Positions 1-8,223 of a DNA stretch of 64,000 bases are shown in pieces. This DNA comes from Mycobacterium celatum. GTDB taxonomy: Bacteria; Actinomycetota; Actinomycetes; Mycobacteriales; Mycobacteriaceae. The position numbers were made by a program, and so were the translations under genes. Location of the stretch: NCBI RefSeq assembly GCF_002101595.1, contig NZ_LQOM01000046.1, positions 164,069-228,068 on the forward strand, written 5' to 3'. Under the pieces are notes generated by a model. The model worked only from the letters and a program-made list of their open reading frames with translations, did not search any database and was not told the DNA's origin. The stretch's first letter is position 1; each line of letters begins with the position of its first letter.

Positions 1-359
1 TTGCCGAAATCTGGCGCCGCGGAGGCGAACTCGACGGCGTGCGGATCATGCGCCCGCAGACCCTGCAGAGTGCGGTGCGCGAATGTCGCCGGCTGCGACC
101 GGATGTGGCGACAGGAGGCGCGCCGCTGCGCTGGGGCACGGGATTCATGCTGGGCTCCAACAGGTTCGGGCCGTTCGGCCGCAACGCGCCTGCGGCGTTC
201 GGACACCTGGGCCTGGTCAACTGCGCCATCTGGGCCGACCCGCAGCGCAAGCTCGCGGCAGGCCTGGTCAGCAGCGGCAAGCCCGGCAAGGACGTTGCGC
301 CCAAGCGCTACACGGCGCTGATGGACCTCATTGCCGGCGAGATTCCGCGGGATCGCTGA
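1..359 (+). CDS. lipE: LipE-like serine hydrolase / beta-lactamase family, C-terminal part
   Basis: The 5' end lies outside the window; the frame is open from base 3 and ends at TGA 357-359, leaving about 118 residues. The residues G-x-G-F-M-L-G-S-N followed by the Phe-Gly-His-x-G region are the usual end of class-C beta-lactamase/EstB-type serine hydrolases, in which the late His-x-Gly stands in for the KTG motif. The catalytic SxxK is upstream and not visible. Gene order (next to the Rv3777/Rv3778c homologues) matches lipE, Rv3775, of M. tuberculosis. Identity as a lipase is family-level knowledge; the substrate cannot be inferred from this fragment. Confidence 0.75.
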   Translation, partial: AEIWRRGGELDGVRIMRPQTLQSAVRECRRLRPDVATGGAPLRWGTGFMLGSNRFGPFGRNAPAAFGHLGLVNCAIWADPQRKLAAGLVSSGKPGKDVAPKRYTALMDLIAGEIPRDR

Positions 360-362
360 GTC

Positions 363-731
363 TCACACACAGACGACTGGATAAGCCTGCAGCCGAGCGT
401 CTGTTGTCACCAGGTCTAAACGTTCGGCGATGGCCTGGGCAATGAGCATCCGATCGAAGGGATCTCGGTGGTGCCAGGGCAACTCGCCCAGAGCCTCGGC
501 ATGCGTTGCGGTGAAAGGTAATTCACAAAAGCCCGCCTCATGCAACGACTCGTGAAACCCCGAAGCCTTCAGCTTTCCCAGAGAGGCCTTGATCGCAACC
601 TCAGCGACGGTGATAGCGGAGACGAAGAGCTCGTTGTCAGGTTCCGCGATCATCGCACGATGAGCAGCCGACAGCTTCGTGTCGTCAGCGAGCCACCAAA
701 GTAGAACGTGAGTGTCGAGCAGCCCCCTCAT
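363..731 (-). CDS. vapC: VapC-family PIN-domain toxin
   Basis: A 122-residue PIN-domain protein, the usual VapC length. It opens with LLDTHVLLWW, supplying the first acidic residue of the PIN site, has an internal acidic site at SAITVAEVAIK and ends with the DPFDRMLIAQA and TTDARL segments that hold the remaining metal-binding acids. Such proteins are Mg-dependent ribonucleases, often cutting tRNA or rRNA, and are silenced by the cognate antitoxin. It overlaps the upstream antitoxin gene by 4 bp, so the two are translated together. The RNA target cannot be predicted from sequence. All catalytic acids appear present, so the toxin looks functional. Confidence 0.9.
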   Translation of the reverse strand: MRGLLDTHVLLWWLADDTKLSAAHRAMIAEPDNELFVSAITVAEVAIKASLGKLKASGFHESLHEAGFCELPFTATHAEALGELPWHHRDPFDRMLIAQAIAERLDLVTTDARLQAYPVVCV

Positions 732-967
732 GCCCCATACCAGTCGCGTTCGTCCGAGGTCGAGAAATCGTCGAAGTCAGGCGCGATCTTGATTTTGCCC
801 TTCAACAGGCCCGGTTTCCGCTCCACCCGGTCGGGCTTGTAGGGGACCAGGCGCGCGACAGGCCGGCCGTGGCGGCTGATGACGATCTCGTCTCCGGCTT
901 CCGCACGGGCGAGCAGGCGCGAGAAGTTTGTCTTCGCGTCGTAGACGTTGACGGTGTCGGCGACCAT
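728..967 (-). CDS. vapB: VapB-type antitoxin (Phd/YefM fold)
   Basis: A 79-residue protein with an N-terminal Phd/YefM DNA-binding segment (VNVYDAKTNFSRLLARAE, then a G-D-E-I-V-I-S-R-H-G-R-P-V-A hairpin) and an acidic, aromatic C-terminal tail (DFDDF...DERDWYG) of the type that wraps the toxin. It precedes vapC with a 4-bp overlap. The ATG at 967 is preferred over a GTG at 973 because a TATGCT -10 box ends exactly 6 nt before it and no Shine-Dalgarno is visible, which fits a leaderless mRNA. It should repress its own promoter through the palindrome at 986-998. Confidence 0.87.
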   Translation of the reverse strand: MVADTVNVYDAKTNFSRLLARAEAGDEIVISRHGRPVARLVPYKPDRVERKPGLLKGKIKIAPDFDDFSTSDERDWYGA

Positions 968-973
968 AAGCAC

Positions 974-998
974 AGCATATTGGACCAGACCAGGTCTG
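974..998 (-). promoter_or_regulatory. Leaderless vapBC promoter with operator palindrome
   Basis: Reading the minus strand, a perfect 13-bp palindrome CAGACCAGGTCTG (986-998) lies 6 nt upstream of a TATGCT -10 hexamer (974-979), which itself ends 6 nt before the vapB ATG. The palindrome would cover the spacer and -35 zone. This is the arrangement expected for autoregulation by a VapB-VapC complex. Position and symmetry are seen; function is inferred. Confidence 0.55.
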
Positions 999-1009
999 AC
1001 CAGATTCAG

Positions 1010-1096
1010 CGGTGGCGGAGGGATTTGAACCCCCGGACGGTTTTAGCCGTCTCTCGCTTTCAAGGCGAGTGCAATAGGCCGCTCTGCCACGCCACC
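1010..1096 (-). tRNA. tRNA-Ser (anticodon UGA)
   Basis: An 87-nt minus-strand gene with a 7-bp acceptor stem (GGTGGCG/CGCCACC), discriminator G73 and T-loop GGTTCAAATCC. The anticodon stem CTCGC/GCGAG encloses the loop CTTGAAA, giving anticodon TGA. A long variable arm (GACGG/CCGTC) is typical of serine tRNAs. CCA is not encoded. It lies just upstream of the VapBC pair. Confidence 0.96.
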
Positions 1097-1141
1097 GCCG
1101 ACAAGCGTATCGGGGCGGTAGTTTTCCGCGGCGACCCGCAG

Positions 1142-1645
1142 CTAGATCTTCGATGACCGACCGGACAGTTTCAGCGCGGTGCTGATGCGCCGGCAGTTCT
1201 CGCCCATCGCGGCGATCTGCGACCGCGACAACTGGCCGAGGAAATGGGTCCGCACGCCCTGGGCGTACGTGACCATGGCCTCGTGCGCCGCCGTTCTGCC
1301 GTCGTCGGTGATCGTGGCCACTACCCCGCGCCGGTCGTCGCGGCTGGCCTCGCGCCGCACCAACCCCTGGACCTCCAGGCGACGGATCTGCCGAGTCAGC
1401 CGGCTCGGCAGCGACGACAACGCCTCGGCCAGATCCCCCATCCGCACCGACCCGGCGGGCGCGCTGTCGAGCATCTCCAGCACCCGCACGTCGAACAGCG
1501 ACAGCTGGTGCGTTTCGGTCAGTCGGCGGTTGAGCGTCGCATACAACCGCAACGCGGAATCCAGGAAGTTCTGCCACGACTTTTGTTCAGCGATATCCAG
1601 CCCGGGCATATCACTGGCTGTCCGGCCGTCGATGAGGCCGCCCAT
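1142..1645 (-). CDS. MarR-family transcriptional regulator
   Basis: A 167-residue winged-helix regulator. The central segment SLFDVRVLEML...MGDLAEALSSLPSRLTRQIRRLE is the helix-turn-helix, and the wing follows with RREASRDDRRGVVATITDDGR, the DxRxxxxxLT signature of MarR proteins. It is divergent from the oxidoreductase gene at 1712, so local control of that gene is plausible. Two in-frame ATGs exist (1645 and 1609). The upstream one is chosen because a TAGCAT -10 box sits 6 nt before it, suggesting a leaderless start. The effector is unknown. Confidence 0.85.
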   Translation of the reverse strand: MGGLIDGRTASDMPGLDIAEQKSWQNFLDSALRLYATLNRRLTETHQLSLFDVRVLEMLDSAPAGSVRMGDLAEALSSLPSRLTRQIRRLEVQGLVRREASRDDRRGVVATITDDGRTAAHEAMVTYAQGVRTHFLGQLSRSQIAAMGENCRRISTALKLSGRSSKI

Positions 1646-1651
1646 TACGTC

Positions 1652-1657
1652 ATGCTA
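1652..1657 (-). promoter_or_regulatory. Putative leaderless -10 box of the MarR gene
   Basis: TAGCAT on the minus strand, followed by six bases and then the ATG at 1645. This is the spacing expected when transcription starts on the A of the start codon, common in mycobacteria. No clear -35 is visible. Confidence 0.4.
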
Positions 1658-1711
1658 TGCGACACAGCGGCTTTGGAACAGTCGGAATTCGCAGGTAGTA
1701 GCGTGGCGGCC

Positions 1712-2689
1712 ATGCATGCGATCGTTGCCGAGTCCGCCGATCAACTCCTGTGGCAGCAGGTGCCCGACGTCAAGCCGGCACACGGTGAGGTACTGGTCAA
1801 GGTCAGCGCCGCCGGCGTCAACCGGGCCGACGTGCTGCAGGCCGCCGGTCACTACCCCCCGCCGCCCGGCGCCAGCGAGCTGCTCGGCATGGAGGTGTCG
1901 GGGGTGATCGCCGAGGTGGGTGACGGCGTCACCGGCTGGTCCGTCGGGCAAGAAGTCTGCGCTTTGCTGGCGGGCGGCGGCTACGCCGAATACGTCGCCG
2001 TTCCCGCTGGTCAGGTTCTCCCGATTCCCGACGGTGTCGACCTGGCCGACGCCGCCGGGCTGCCCGAAGTGGCGTGCACGGTCTGGTCCAACCTGGTGCT
2101 GACGGCGCACCTGCGCGAGGGCCAGCTAATCCTGATCCACGGCGGCGCGAGCGGTGTCGGCACCCACGCCATCCAGGTCGCCCGGGTCCTGGGCGCGCGG
2201 GTCGCGATCACCGCGGGATCGGCGCCCAAGCTGCAACTGTGCCGCGAGCTTGGCGCCGAGGTGACCATCGCCTATCGCGACGAGGACTTCGTGTCCCGGG
2301 TCAAAGAGGCGACCGACGGCGCCGGCGCAGACATGATCCTGGACATCATCGGCGCCGCCTACCTGGACCGCAATATCGACGCGCTGGCCAACGACGGTCA
2401 GCTGGTAGTCATCGGATTGCAGGGCGGCGTCAAGGGCGAGCTCAACCTCGGCAAGCTCATCAGCAAACGGGCACGGGTCATCGGAACCGCGCTTCGGGGC
2501 CGACCCGTCGACGGCCCGCACGGCAAGAGCGTCATCGTCGCCGCGGTGGTGGAGTCAGTGTGGCCGATGATTGCCGACGGCCGCGTTCGTCCTGTCATTG
2601 GCGCGCGCATGCCGATCCAGGAAGCCGCGGAGGCTCATCGGATGCTGTCGGCGGGACGGGTGACCGGGAAGATCGTGCTCACGCTGTAG
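1712..2689 (+). CDS. NAD(P)H quinone oxidoreductase-like MDR protein
   Basis: A 325-residue zinc-independent medium-chain dehydrogenase/reductase of the quinone oxidoreductase (QOR/PIG3-like) group. The N-terminal GroES-like half carries AAGVNRADVLQAAGHYPPPPG. The nucleotide-binding half carries the Rossmann motif HGGASGVGTHAIQVAR. No catalytic or structural zinc ligands are seen. It matches Rv3777 of M. tuberculosis in sequence and position. The ATG at 1712 fits the homologue's N-terminus; an in-frame GTG at 1703 would add three residues. Likely reduces quinones or enones using NADPH; the true substrate is not evident. Confidence 0.88.
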   Translation: MHAIVAESADQLLWQQVPDVKPAHGEVLVKVSAAGVNRADVLQAAGHYPPPPGASELLGMEVSGVIAEVGDGVTGWSVGQEVCALLAGGGYAEYVAVPAGQVLPIPDGVDLADAAGLPEVACTVWSNLVLTAHLREGQLILIHGGASGVGTHAIQVARVLGARVAITAGSAPKLQLCRELGAEVTIAYRDEDFVSRVKEATDGAGADMILDIIGAAYLDRNIDALANDGQLVVIGLQGGVKGELNLGKLISKRARVIGTALRGRPVDGPHGKSVIVAAVVESVWPMIADGRVRPVIGARMPIQEAAEAHRMLSAGRVTGKIVLTL

Positions 2690-2696
2690 CGCCCGC

Positions 2697-2752
2697 GAGC
2701 AGACGCAGAATCGCACGTTCGCGCAGCGAATCGTACGATTCTGCGTCTGCTC
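2697..2752. terminator. Bidirectional hairpin between convergent genes
   Basis: Two 21-nt arms (2697-2717 and 2732-2752) pair with a single mismatch around a 14-nt loop. It starts 7 nt after the oxidoreductase stop and runs into the stop codon of the convergent aminotransferase gene. There is no U-tract, as is usual for mycobacterial terminators. Confidence 0.7.
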
Positions 2753-3947
2753 ACCCAAGGGAGGCGAGGGCGCGCACCAATTGGTCGACCTCGGCCATCG
2801 TCGAGTAGTGCGCCAGCCCGACGGTCACCGCGCCACCGACGTCGTTGACGCCGATCACGTCGAGCACCCGCGAGCTGGCATTGGAGATCGCCAGAATTCC
2901 GTTGTCCGCCAACCGCTGTACCACCCGCTCGGCGGGCACCTCGTGCACGGCGAAACTGACCACCGGGATGCGCGATTCGGGCTGGCCGATCACCACCACC
3001 AGGGGCAGCGAGCGCAGCGACGTCATCAGATAGTCGAATATCTGGTTCATGTACGTAGCCGCGGATTCCATTGACACGACCAGTCTTTCGCGCCTGGTAC
3101 CGCGGGCTGACTCGTCCAGTGAGGCCAGATATTCGATGCTGCGGACCAAACCGCCCAGCAGTCCGTACTGGTGCACGCCGAGCTCAAGTCGCGCCGGGCC
3201 GGTGGCGTGCGGATTCGTCGACACCGAGCCGAACGAGTTGATCAAGGCCGGATCGCGAAACACCAACGCCCCGACGGGCGGACCGCCCCAGCCGACCGCG
3301 TTGACGGCCACCACGTCGGCGTCGATCTCGTTGATGTCGATCAGTCGATACGGTGCGGCGGCGGAGTGGTCGACCACCACCAAACCACCGACGTCGTGGA
3401 TAAGCTTGGTCACCACGCGCAGATCGGTGATGGTGCCCAGCGTCCCCGACGCCGACGTCACCGCAACCAGGCGCGTCGACTTGCCGATCAGACTCTCCCA
3501 CTGCCAGGTCGGCAGCTCACCGGTCTCGATGTCGACCTCGGCCCACTTCACCTTTGCCCCGAACCGGTTTGCTGCGCGCAGCCACGGCGCGATATTCGCC
3601 TCGTCGTCGAGGCGCGTGACGATCACCTCGTAACCCAGGCCCGCTCGCGACGACGACGCATCGGCCAACGACGACAGCAAAACCGCGCGATCGGCCCCGA
3701 GCACCACTGCGCCCGGGTCCGCGTTGACCAGATCGGCCACCGCCTGGCGTGCCGCCTCCAACACGGCGGCGCTGCGCTGCGCCGACGGGTGCGGGCCGGT
3801 GGGGCTGGGGAACGAGCCGCGGAAAGCCGTCGACACGGTGGTGGCTACCGAGTCCGGGATCAGCATCCCGGCCGGCGCGTCGAAGTGCACCCAACCATCA
3901 CCCAGCGAGGGGTGTAGTCCGCGCACTCGGGCGACGTCGTATGCCAT
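2751..3947 (-). CDS. Cysteine desulfurase-like PLP aminotransferase (class V)
   Basis: A 398-residue fold-type I PLP protein of the SufS/CsdA-like class V family, equal in length to Rv3778c. Visible parts are the glycine-poor N-terminus DAPAGMLIPDSV, the PLP-contacting VTSASGTLGTI, and VVVDHSAAAPYRLIDINEIDADVVAVN, where the Schiff-base lysine of true desulfurases would be expected near the end. The usual S-x-H-K motif reads VNAVGWGGPP here, so the lysine seems absent. That argues against classical desulfurase activity and for a divergent or different PLP role. The start at 3947 gives MAYDVARVRGLHP, matching the homologue; an upstream ATG at 3980 is less likely. Confidence 0.82.
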   Translation of the reverse strand: MAYDVARVRGLHPSLGDGWVHFDAPAGMLIPDSVATTVSTAFRGSFPSPTGPHPSAQRSAAVLEAARQAVADLVNADPGAVVLGADRAVLLSSLADASSSRAGLGYEVIVTRLDDEANIAPWLRAANRFGAKVKWAEVDIETGELPTWQWESLIGKSTRLVAVTSASGTLGTITDLRVVTKLIHDVGGLVVVDHSAAAPYRLIDINEIDADVVAVNAVGWGGPPVGALVFRDPALINSFGSVSTNPHATGPARLELGVHQYGLLGGLVRSIEYLASLDESARGTRRERLVVSMESAATYMNQIFDYLMTSLRSLPLVVVIGQPESRIPVVSFAVHEVPAERVVQRLADNGILAISNASSRVLDVIGVNDVGGAVTVGLAHYSTMAEVDQLVRALASLG

Positions 3948-4056
3948 GCCAGCCACCTTAGAGTTCCCGCAATTCCGCAAACCGCGACAGTAGCGGGGCG
4001 CCCAGATACGTCCCCGCCGTCCCGAGCCAGGTCACCCGGCCAGCCATACTAGTCGA

Positions 4057-6006
4057 GTGGGGCTGACCTTCGGAACGCTAATTGCCTTGTTTTTGCTGAT
4101 GGTGCCGGGGGCAATCGTCGCACGCAGCGCTCAGCTAACTTGGCCCATCTCGATCGCGGTTGGCCCCGCCCTGACCTACGGCGTTGTGGCGCTGGCCATC
4201 ATCCCGTTCGGCGCCGTCGGAATCCCTTGGAACGCTTGGACAGCGCTCGCGGCTCTGGTCGTTGTCACCGTGCTGGTGGCAGGTTTGCGGGTGCTGCTGG
4301 CCCGCTACCGCGACGCCGAAGGCGAAGCGCGGGCGGTGACCGGCTGGGCGGCCGCCACGGTGGCCGCCGGTGTGTTGCTGGGTGTGCTGTTGATCTGGTA
4401 CGCGGCGCTACGCGGCATCCCGCACTGGCAATCGATCCCCAGCACCTGGGACGCGGTCTGGCATGCCAACACCGTCAAATTCATCCTCGACACCGGGCAG
4501 GCGTCGTCGACCCACATGGGTGAGCTGCGCAACGTGGAGACCCACGCGCTGCTGTACTACCCGTCGGCGTTTCACGCCCTGGCCGCGGTGGACTGCCAGC
4601 TGACCGGCGTGGCCGCCACCACCGGCTACACGCTGAGCTCGCTGGCGGCGGCCATCTGGCTGTTTCCGGTCAGCGCGGCGGTGCTCACCTGGCGGGTACT
4701 GCGCGCCCACACCAGCGAGTGGCGCACCGCCGGCGCGGCCGCCACCGCGGCGGCGCTGTCGGCGTCGTTCACCGCGATTCCCTACGTCGAGTTCGACACC
4801 GCCGCGATGCCCAACCTGACCGCCTACGGGCTCGCGGTGCCCGCGTTCGCGCTGATCACGTCCACGCTGCGGCACCGCGACCGCATCCCGCTGGCGGTGC
4901 TGGCGCTCGTCGGGGTGTTCTCGGTGCACATCACCGGCGGCGTCGTCGTCGTGCTGTTGCTGGCGGCGTGGTGGCTGCTGGAGGCGCTGTGGCAGCCGGT
5001 GCGCGGCCGGCTCGCCGACGTATGGACTCTGGCCGCCGTCGCGGTGCCGACCGCCCTGGTGCTGCTGCCGCAGTTCTGGGCGGTCAAGCAACAGGAAGAC
5101 ATCATCGCGGGACACTCCTTTCTGACCTACCTGTCCAAGAAGCGCGGACTATTCGACGCGGTGTTCCAGCATTCCCGCCACCTCAACGACTTCCCGGTGC
5201 AGTACGCGCTGATCCTGGTCGCGGCGGTCGGCGGGTTCGTCCTGCTGGTCCGCAGGATCTGGTGGCCGCTGGCGGTGTGGCTGCTGCTGATCGTGGTGAA
5301 CGTCGACGCCGGAACACCGCTGGGCGGCCCGATCGGACGGCTGGCCGGCGGGTTCGGCGAGTTCTTCTACAAAGATCCGCGCCGGATCGCGGCGGCGACG
5401 ACGCTGCCTCTGATGCTGATGGCGGGTGTCGGGCTGTTCACCGTGGTCACATTGTTGGTCCGGCTGCTGGCGGGCCGGCGGCTGCCCGCCCCGGCGCTGG
5501 CCTCGGCCACCGCAGCGCTGCTGCTGGCAGCCATCCTGGTCAGCACCTGGCACTACTTTCCGCGGCACCGGTTTCTATTCGGCGACAAGTACGACTCGGT
5601 GATGGTCGACCAGCGGGACCTGGAGGCGATGGCGTATCTGGCCAGGCTGCCCGGCGCCCGGGACACCCTGATCGGCAACGGCAACACCGACGGCACGGCC
5701 TGGATGTACGCGGTGGCCGGCCTGCACCCGCTGTGGACCCACTACGACTACCCACAACAGCAGGGCCCCGGCTACCACCGGTTCAACTTCTGGGCCTACG
5801 CCGACGACGCCGACACCGACCCGCGGGCGGCCGAGGCGATTCGGGTACTCAATATCCGCTACGTCCTGACCAGCACGCCGACGGTCCGGGGATTCGCAAT
5901 GCCCGACGGGTTAGTCTCACTCGAGAAGTCCAAGTCGTGGGTGAAGATCTATGACAACGGCGAAGCCCGGATCTACGAGTGGCGCGGCGCCCCGACGACT
6001 TTCTGA
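4057..6006 (+). CDS. GT-C membrane glycosyltransferase (Rv3779-like)
   Basis: A 649-residue polytopic membrane protein with about a dozen hydrophobic segments and a roughly 130-residue C-terminal extracytoplasmic part (from YFPRHRFLFGDKYD). It begins with a GTG. It is the Rv3779 homologue by sequence and position. Published work assigns Rv3779 to the GT-C superfamily and to addition of the galactosamine substituent on arabinogalactan, using polyprenyl-phosphate-linked sugar at the periplasmic face. That role is transferred by homology. An acidic pair in the first loop (near STWDAVWHANTVKFILD) could supply the catalytic aspartate. The downstream gene follows almost at once, so they may be co-transcribed. 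Confidence 0.82.
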   Translation: MGLTFGTLIALFLLMVPGAIVARSAQLTWPISIAVGPALTYGVVALAIIPFGAVGIPWNAWTALAALVVVTVLVAGLRVLLARYRDAEGEARAVTGWAAATVAAGVLLGVLLIWYAALRGIPHWQSIPSTWDAVWHANTVKFILDTGQASSTHMGELRNVETHALLYYPSAFHALAAVDCQLTGVAATTGYTLSSLAAAIWLFPVSAAVLTWRVLRAHTSEWRTAGAAATAAALSASFTAIPYVEFDTAAMPNLTAYGLAVPAFALITSTLRHRDRIPLAVLALVGVFSVHITGGVVVVLLLAAWWLLEALWQPVRGRLADVWTLAAVAVPTALVLLPQFWAVKQQEDIIAGHSFLTYLSKKRGLFDAVFQHSRHLNDFPVQYALILVAAVGGFVLLVRRIWWPLAVWLLLIVVNVDAGTPLGGPIGRLAGGFGEFFYKDPRRIAAATTLPLMLMAGVGLFTVVTLLVRLLAGRRLPAPALASATAALLLAAILVSTWHYFPRHRFLFGDKYDSVMVDQRDLEAMAYLARLPGARDTLIGNGNTDGTAWMYAVAGLHPLWTHYDYPQQQGPGYHRFNFWAYADDADTDPRAAEAIRVLNIRYVLTSTPTVRGFAMPDGLVSLEKSKSWVKIYDNGEARIYEWRGAPTTF

Positions 6007-6018
6007 ATCATGACGAGG

Positions 6019-6537
6019 ATGGTGACTGCATTGAGTACCGACAACAGCGACGACAACGTCGAGATCATCGGCGTGGACCCGCGGCTGATGGCCGAGCGGA
6101 CCGACGACGACGAGGACCAGTCGCTGACCGACCTGGTCGAGCAGCCCGCCAAGGTGATGCGGATCGGGACGATGATCAAGCAACTGCTCGAGGAGGTCCG
6201 CGCCGCCCCGCTCGACGACGCCAGCCGCAACCGGCTGCGCGAGATCCACGCCACCAGCATCCGCGAGCTCGAAGAGGGGCTGGCGCCGGAGCTGCGCGAA
6301 GAACTCGACCGGTTGACGCTGCCGTTCAGCAACAACACGCCCTCAGACGCCGAGCTGCGGATCGCGCAGGCCCAGCTGGTCGGCTGGCTGGAAGGCCTGT
6401 TCCACGGGATCCAGACGGCGTTGTTCGCCCAGCAGATGGCCGCCCGCGCGCAGCTCGAGCAGATGCGCCACGGCGCGCTGCCGCCGGGGGTCAGCCGCGG
6501 CGGACACGGTCAGTCGGGCACCGGGCAATACCTGTAA
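6019..6537 (+). CDS. bpa: Bacterial proteasome activator Bpa/PafE
   Basis: A 172-residue helical protein ending in Gly-Gln-Tyr-Leu. This C-terminal GQYL tail is the established docking motif of Bpa/PafE, which inserts into the 20S proteasome alpha ring and opens the gate without ATP. The disordered acidic N-terminus (about residues 1-30) precedes a four-helix core starting at LTDLVEQPAKVMRIGTMIK. It matches Rv3780. The ATG at 6019 matches the homologue's MV...LST start; an ATG at 6010 would add three residues. It sits between cell-wall genes with 12 nt to the previous stop, so it may share their transcript, though its job is protein degradation. Confidence 0.93.
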   Translation: MVTALSTDNSDDNVEIIGVDPRLMAERTDDDEDQSLTDLVEQPAKVMRIGTMIKQLLEEVRAAPLDDASRNRLREIHATSIRELEEGLAPELREELDRLTLPFSNNTPSDAELRIAQAQLVGWLEGLFHGIQTALFAQQMAARAQLEQMRHGALPPGVSRGGHGQSGTGQYL

Positions 6538-6547
6538 GTAGACGTCC

Positions 6548-7339
6548 GTGGCGGCACCTCACATCGAGACGCGCAACGCGTGGGTGGAGTTTCCCATCTT
6601 CGACGCCAAGTCGCGCTCGCTGAAGAAGACCTTCCTGGGCAAGGCCGGCGGCACGATCGGGCGCAACACCTCCAACGTCGTCGTCATCGAGGCGCTGCGC
6701 GATATCACCCTGTCGTTGGAGTTGGGCGACCGGGTGGGGCTGGTCGGGCACAACGGCGCCGGGAAATCGACTCTGCTGCGGCTACTTTCGGGCATCTACG
6801 AACCCACCCGCGGCTCGGCGTCGGTCACCGGCCGGGTGGCGCCGGTCTTCGATCTCGGCGTGGGGATGGACCCGGAGATCTCCGGCTACGAGAACATCAT
6901 CATCCGAGGCCTGTTCCTGGGACAGACGCGCCGCCAGATGCTCGCCAAGGTCGACGAGATCGCCGAGTTCACCGAACTCGGCGACTACCTGTCGATGCCG
7001 CTGCGCACCTATTCCACCGGTATGCGGGTGCGCCTCGCCATGGGTGTGGTCACCAGCATCGACCCGGAGATCCTGCTGCTCGACGAGGGCATCGGCGCGG
7101 TGGACGCCGAGTTTCTGAAAAAGGCCCAGACGCGGCTGCAGCGGCTGGTGGAGCGTTCGGGAATCCTGGTTTTCGCAAGCCATTCCAACGAGTTCCTGGC
7201 GCGGTTGTGCAAGACCGCGATGTGGATCGACCACGGCACCATCCGGATGACCGGCGGCATCGAGGACGTCGTGCGCGCCTACGAGGGCGAGGACGCCGCC
7301 CGGCACGTGCGCGAGGTGCTCGACGAGGTTCCCGGATGA
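6548..7339 (+). CDS. Wzt-type ABC transporter ATPase for lipid-linked galactan
   Basis: A 263-residue ABC ATPase of the O-antigen/teichoic-acid exporter class. Walker A is GHNGAGKST (about residues 71-79), the signature motif YSTGMRVRLAMG and Walker B EILLLDEGIGAVD follow, with the switch histidine in FASHSNEF. It lacks the extra C-terminal carbohydrate-binding domain of some Wzt proteins. Equivalent to Rv3781. It begins with GTG and overlaps glfT1 by 4 bp; the permease follows glfT1. Rv3781-Rv3783 is reported to move the decaprenyl-linked galactan precursor across the membrane; that substrate is inferred here from family and context. Confidence 0.92.
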   Translation: MAAPHIETRNAWVEFPIFDAKSRSLKKTFLGKAGGTIGRNTSNVVVIEALRDITLSLELGDRVGLVGHNGAGKSTLLRLLSGIYEPTRGSASVTGRVAPVFDLGVGMDPEISGYENIIIRGLFLGQTRRQMLAKVDEIAEFTELGDYLSMPLRTYSTGMRVRLAMGVVTSIDPEILLLDEGIGAVDAEFLKKAQTRLQRLVERSGILVFASHSNEFLARLCKTAMWIDHGTIRMTGGIEDVVRAYEGEDAARHVREVLDEVPG

Positions 7340-8223
7340 TCTGCGCCGTCGTCGTCACCCACCGGCGACCCGACGAGCTGGCCAAGTCGCTGGATGCGCT
7401 CGTTACGCAGACCCGGTTGCCGGATCACCTGATCGTGGTCGACAACGCCAACGAAGACCGGGTCCGCGAGCTGGTGACCGGCCAGCCGATCCCGACGACA
7501 TACCTGGGGTCGCGCCGAAACCTCGGCGGCGCAGGCGGTTTCGCGCTCGGCATCCTACATGCCTTGGCATTGGGCGCTGACTGGGTGTGGCTGGCCGACG
7601 ACGACGGCCACCCGGCCGACACCCGGGTGCTGGCCACCCTGCTGGCGTGCGCCGAGAAGCACGCCCTGGCCGAGGTGTCGCCGATGGTGTGCAACGTCGA
7701 CGAGCCGGCGCGGCTGGCGTTCCCGCTGCGCCGTGGGCTGGTGTGGCGGCGCTTCGCGGCCGAGCTGCGCACCGAGGACGGTCAGGAGCTGCTGCCCGGC
7801 ATCGCATCGTTGTTCAACGGCGCGCTCTTTCGCGCGTCGACGTTCGACGCGATCGGGGTTCCCGACTTCCGGCTCTTCATCCGCGGCGACGAGGTGGAAA
7901 TGCATCGCCGGCTGGTGCGCTCCGGTCTGCCGTTCGGGACCTGCCTTAACACCGCCTATCTGCACCCCTGCGGATCGGCCGAGTTCAAGCCGATCCTCGG
8001 CGGGCGGATGCACACCCAATATCCGGAAGACCCGGCCAAGCGGTTCTACACCTACCGCAACCGCGGCTACCTGCTCGCGCAGCCGGGACTGCGGCGCTTG
8101 CTGCTGCAGGAGTGGCTGCGGTTCGGCTGGTTCTTCCTGGTGTCGCGCCGCGACATCAAGGGCCTCGCGGAGTGGATTCGGTTGCGGCGCTTGGGCCGTC
8201 GCGAAAGGTTCGGCAGGCCATGA
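7336..8223 (+). CDS. glfT1: Galactofuranosyltransferase GlfT1
   Basis: A 295-residue GT2 (GT-A fold) enzyme. N-terminal ICAVVVTHRRPDEL is followed by DNANED and the metal-binding triad in WLADDDGHP. RNLGGAGGFALG resembles the loop shared with GlfT2. Equivalent to Rv3782, which adds the first two Galf residues to decaprenyl-PP-GlcNAc-Rha at the cytoplasmic membrane face. Start and stop overlap both neighbours by 4 bp (ATGA junctions), so ATPase, transferase and permease are translationally coupled. This fits coupling of galactan initiation to export. Confidence 0.93.
   Translation: MICAVVVTHRRPDELAKSLDALVTQTRLPDHLIVVDNANEDRVRELVTGQPIPTTYLGSRRNLGGAGGFALGILHALALGADWVWLADDDGHPADTRVLATLLACAEKHALAEVSPMVCNVDEPARLAFPLRRGLVWRRFAAELRTEDGQELLPGIASLFNGALFRASTFDAIGVPDFRLFIRGDEVEMHRRLVRSGLPFGTCLNTAYLHPCGSAEFKPILGGRMHTQYPEDPAKRFYTYRNRGYLLAQPGLRRLLLQEWLRFGWFFLVSRRDIKGLAEWIRLRRLGRRERFGRP

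Noticed and set aside
1010..1096. tRNA-Ser as an attachment site used by a mobile element carrying vapBC
   Set aside because: No duplicated 3' tRNA end or integrase was found nearby; only the adjacency is noted.
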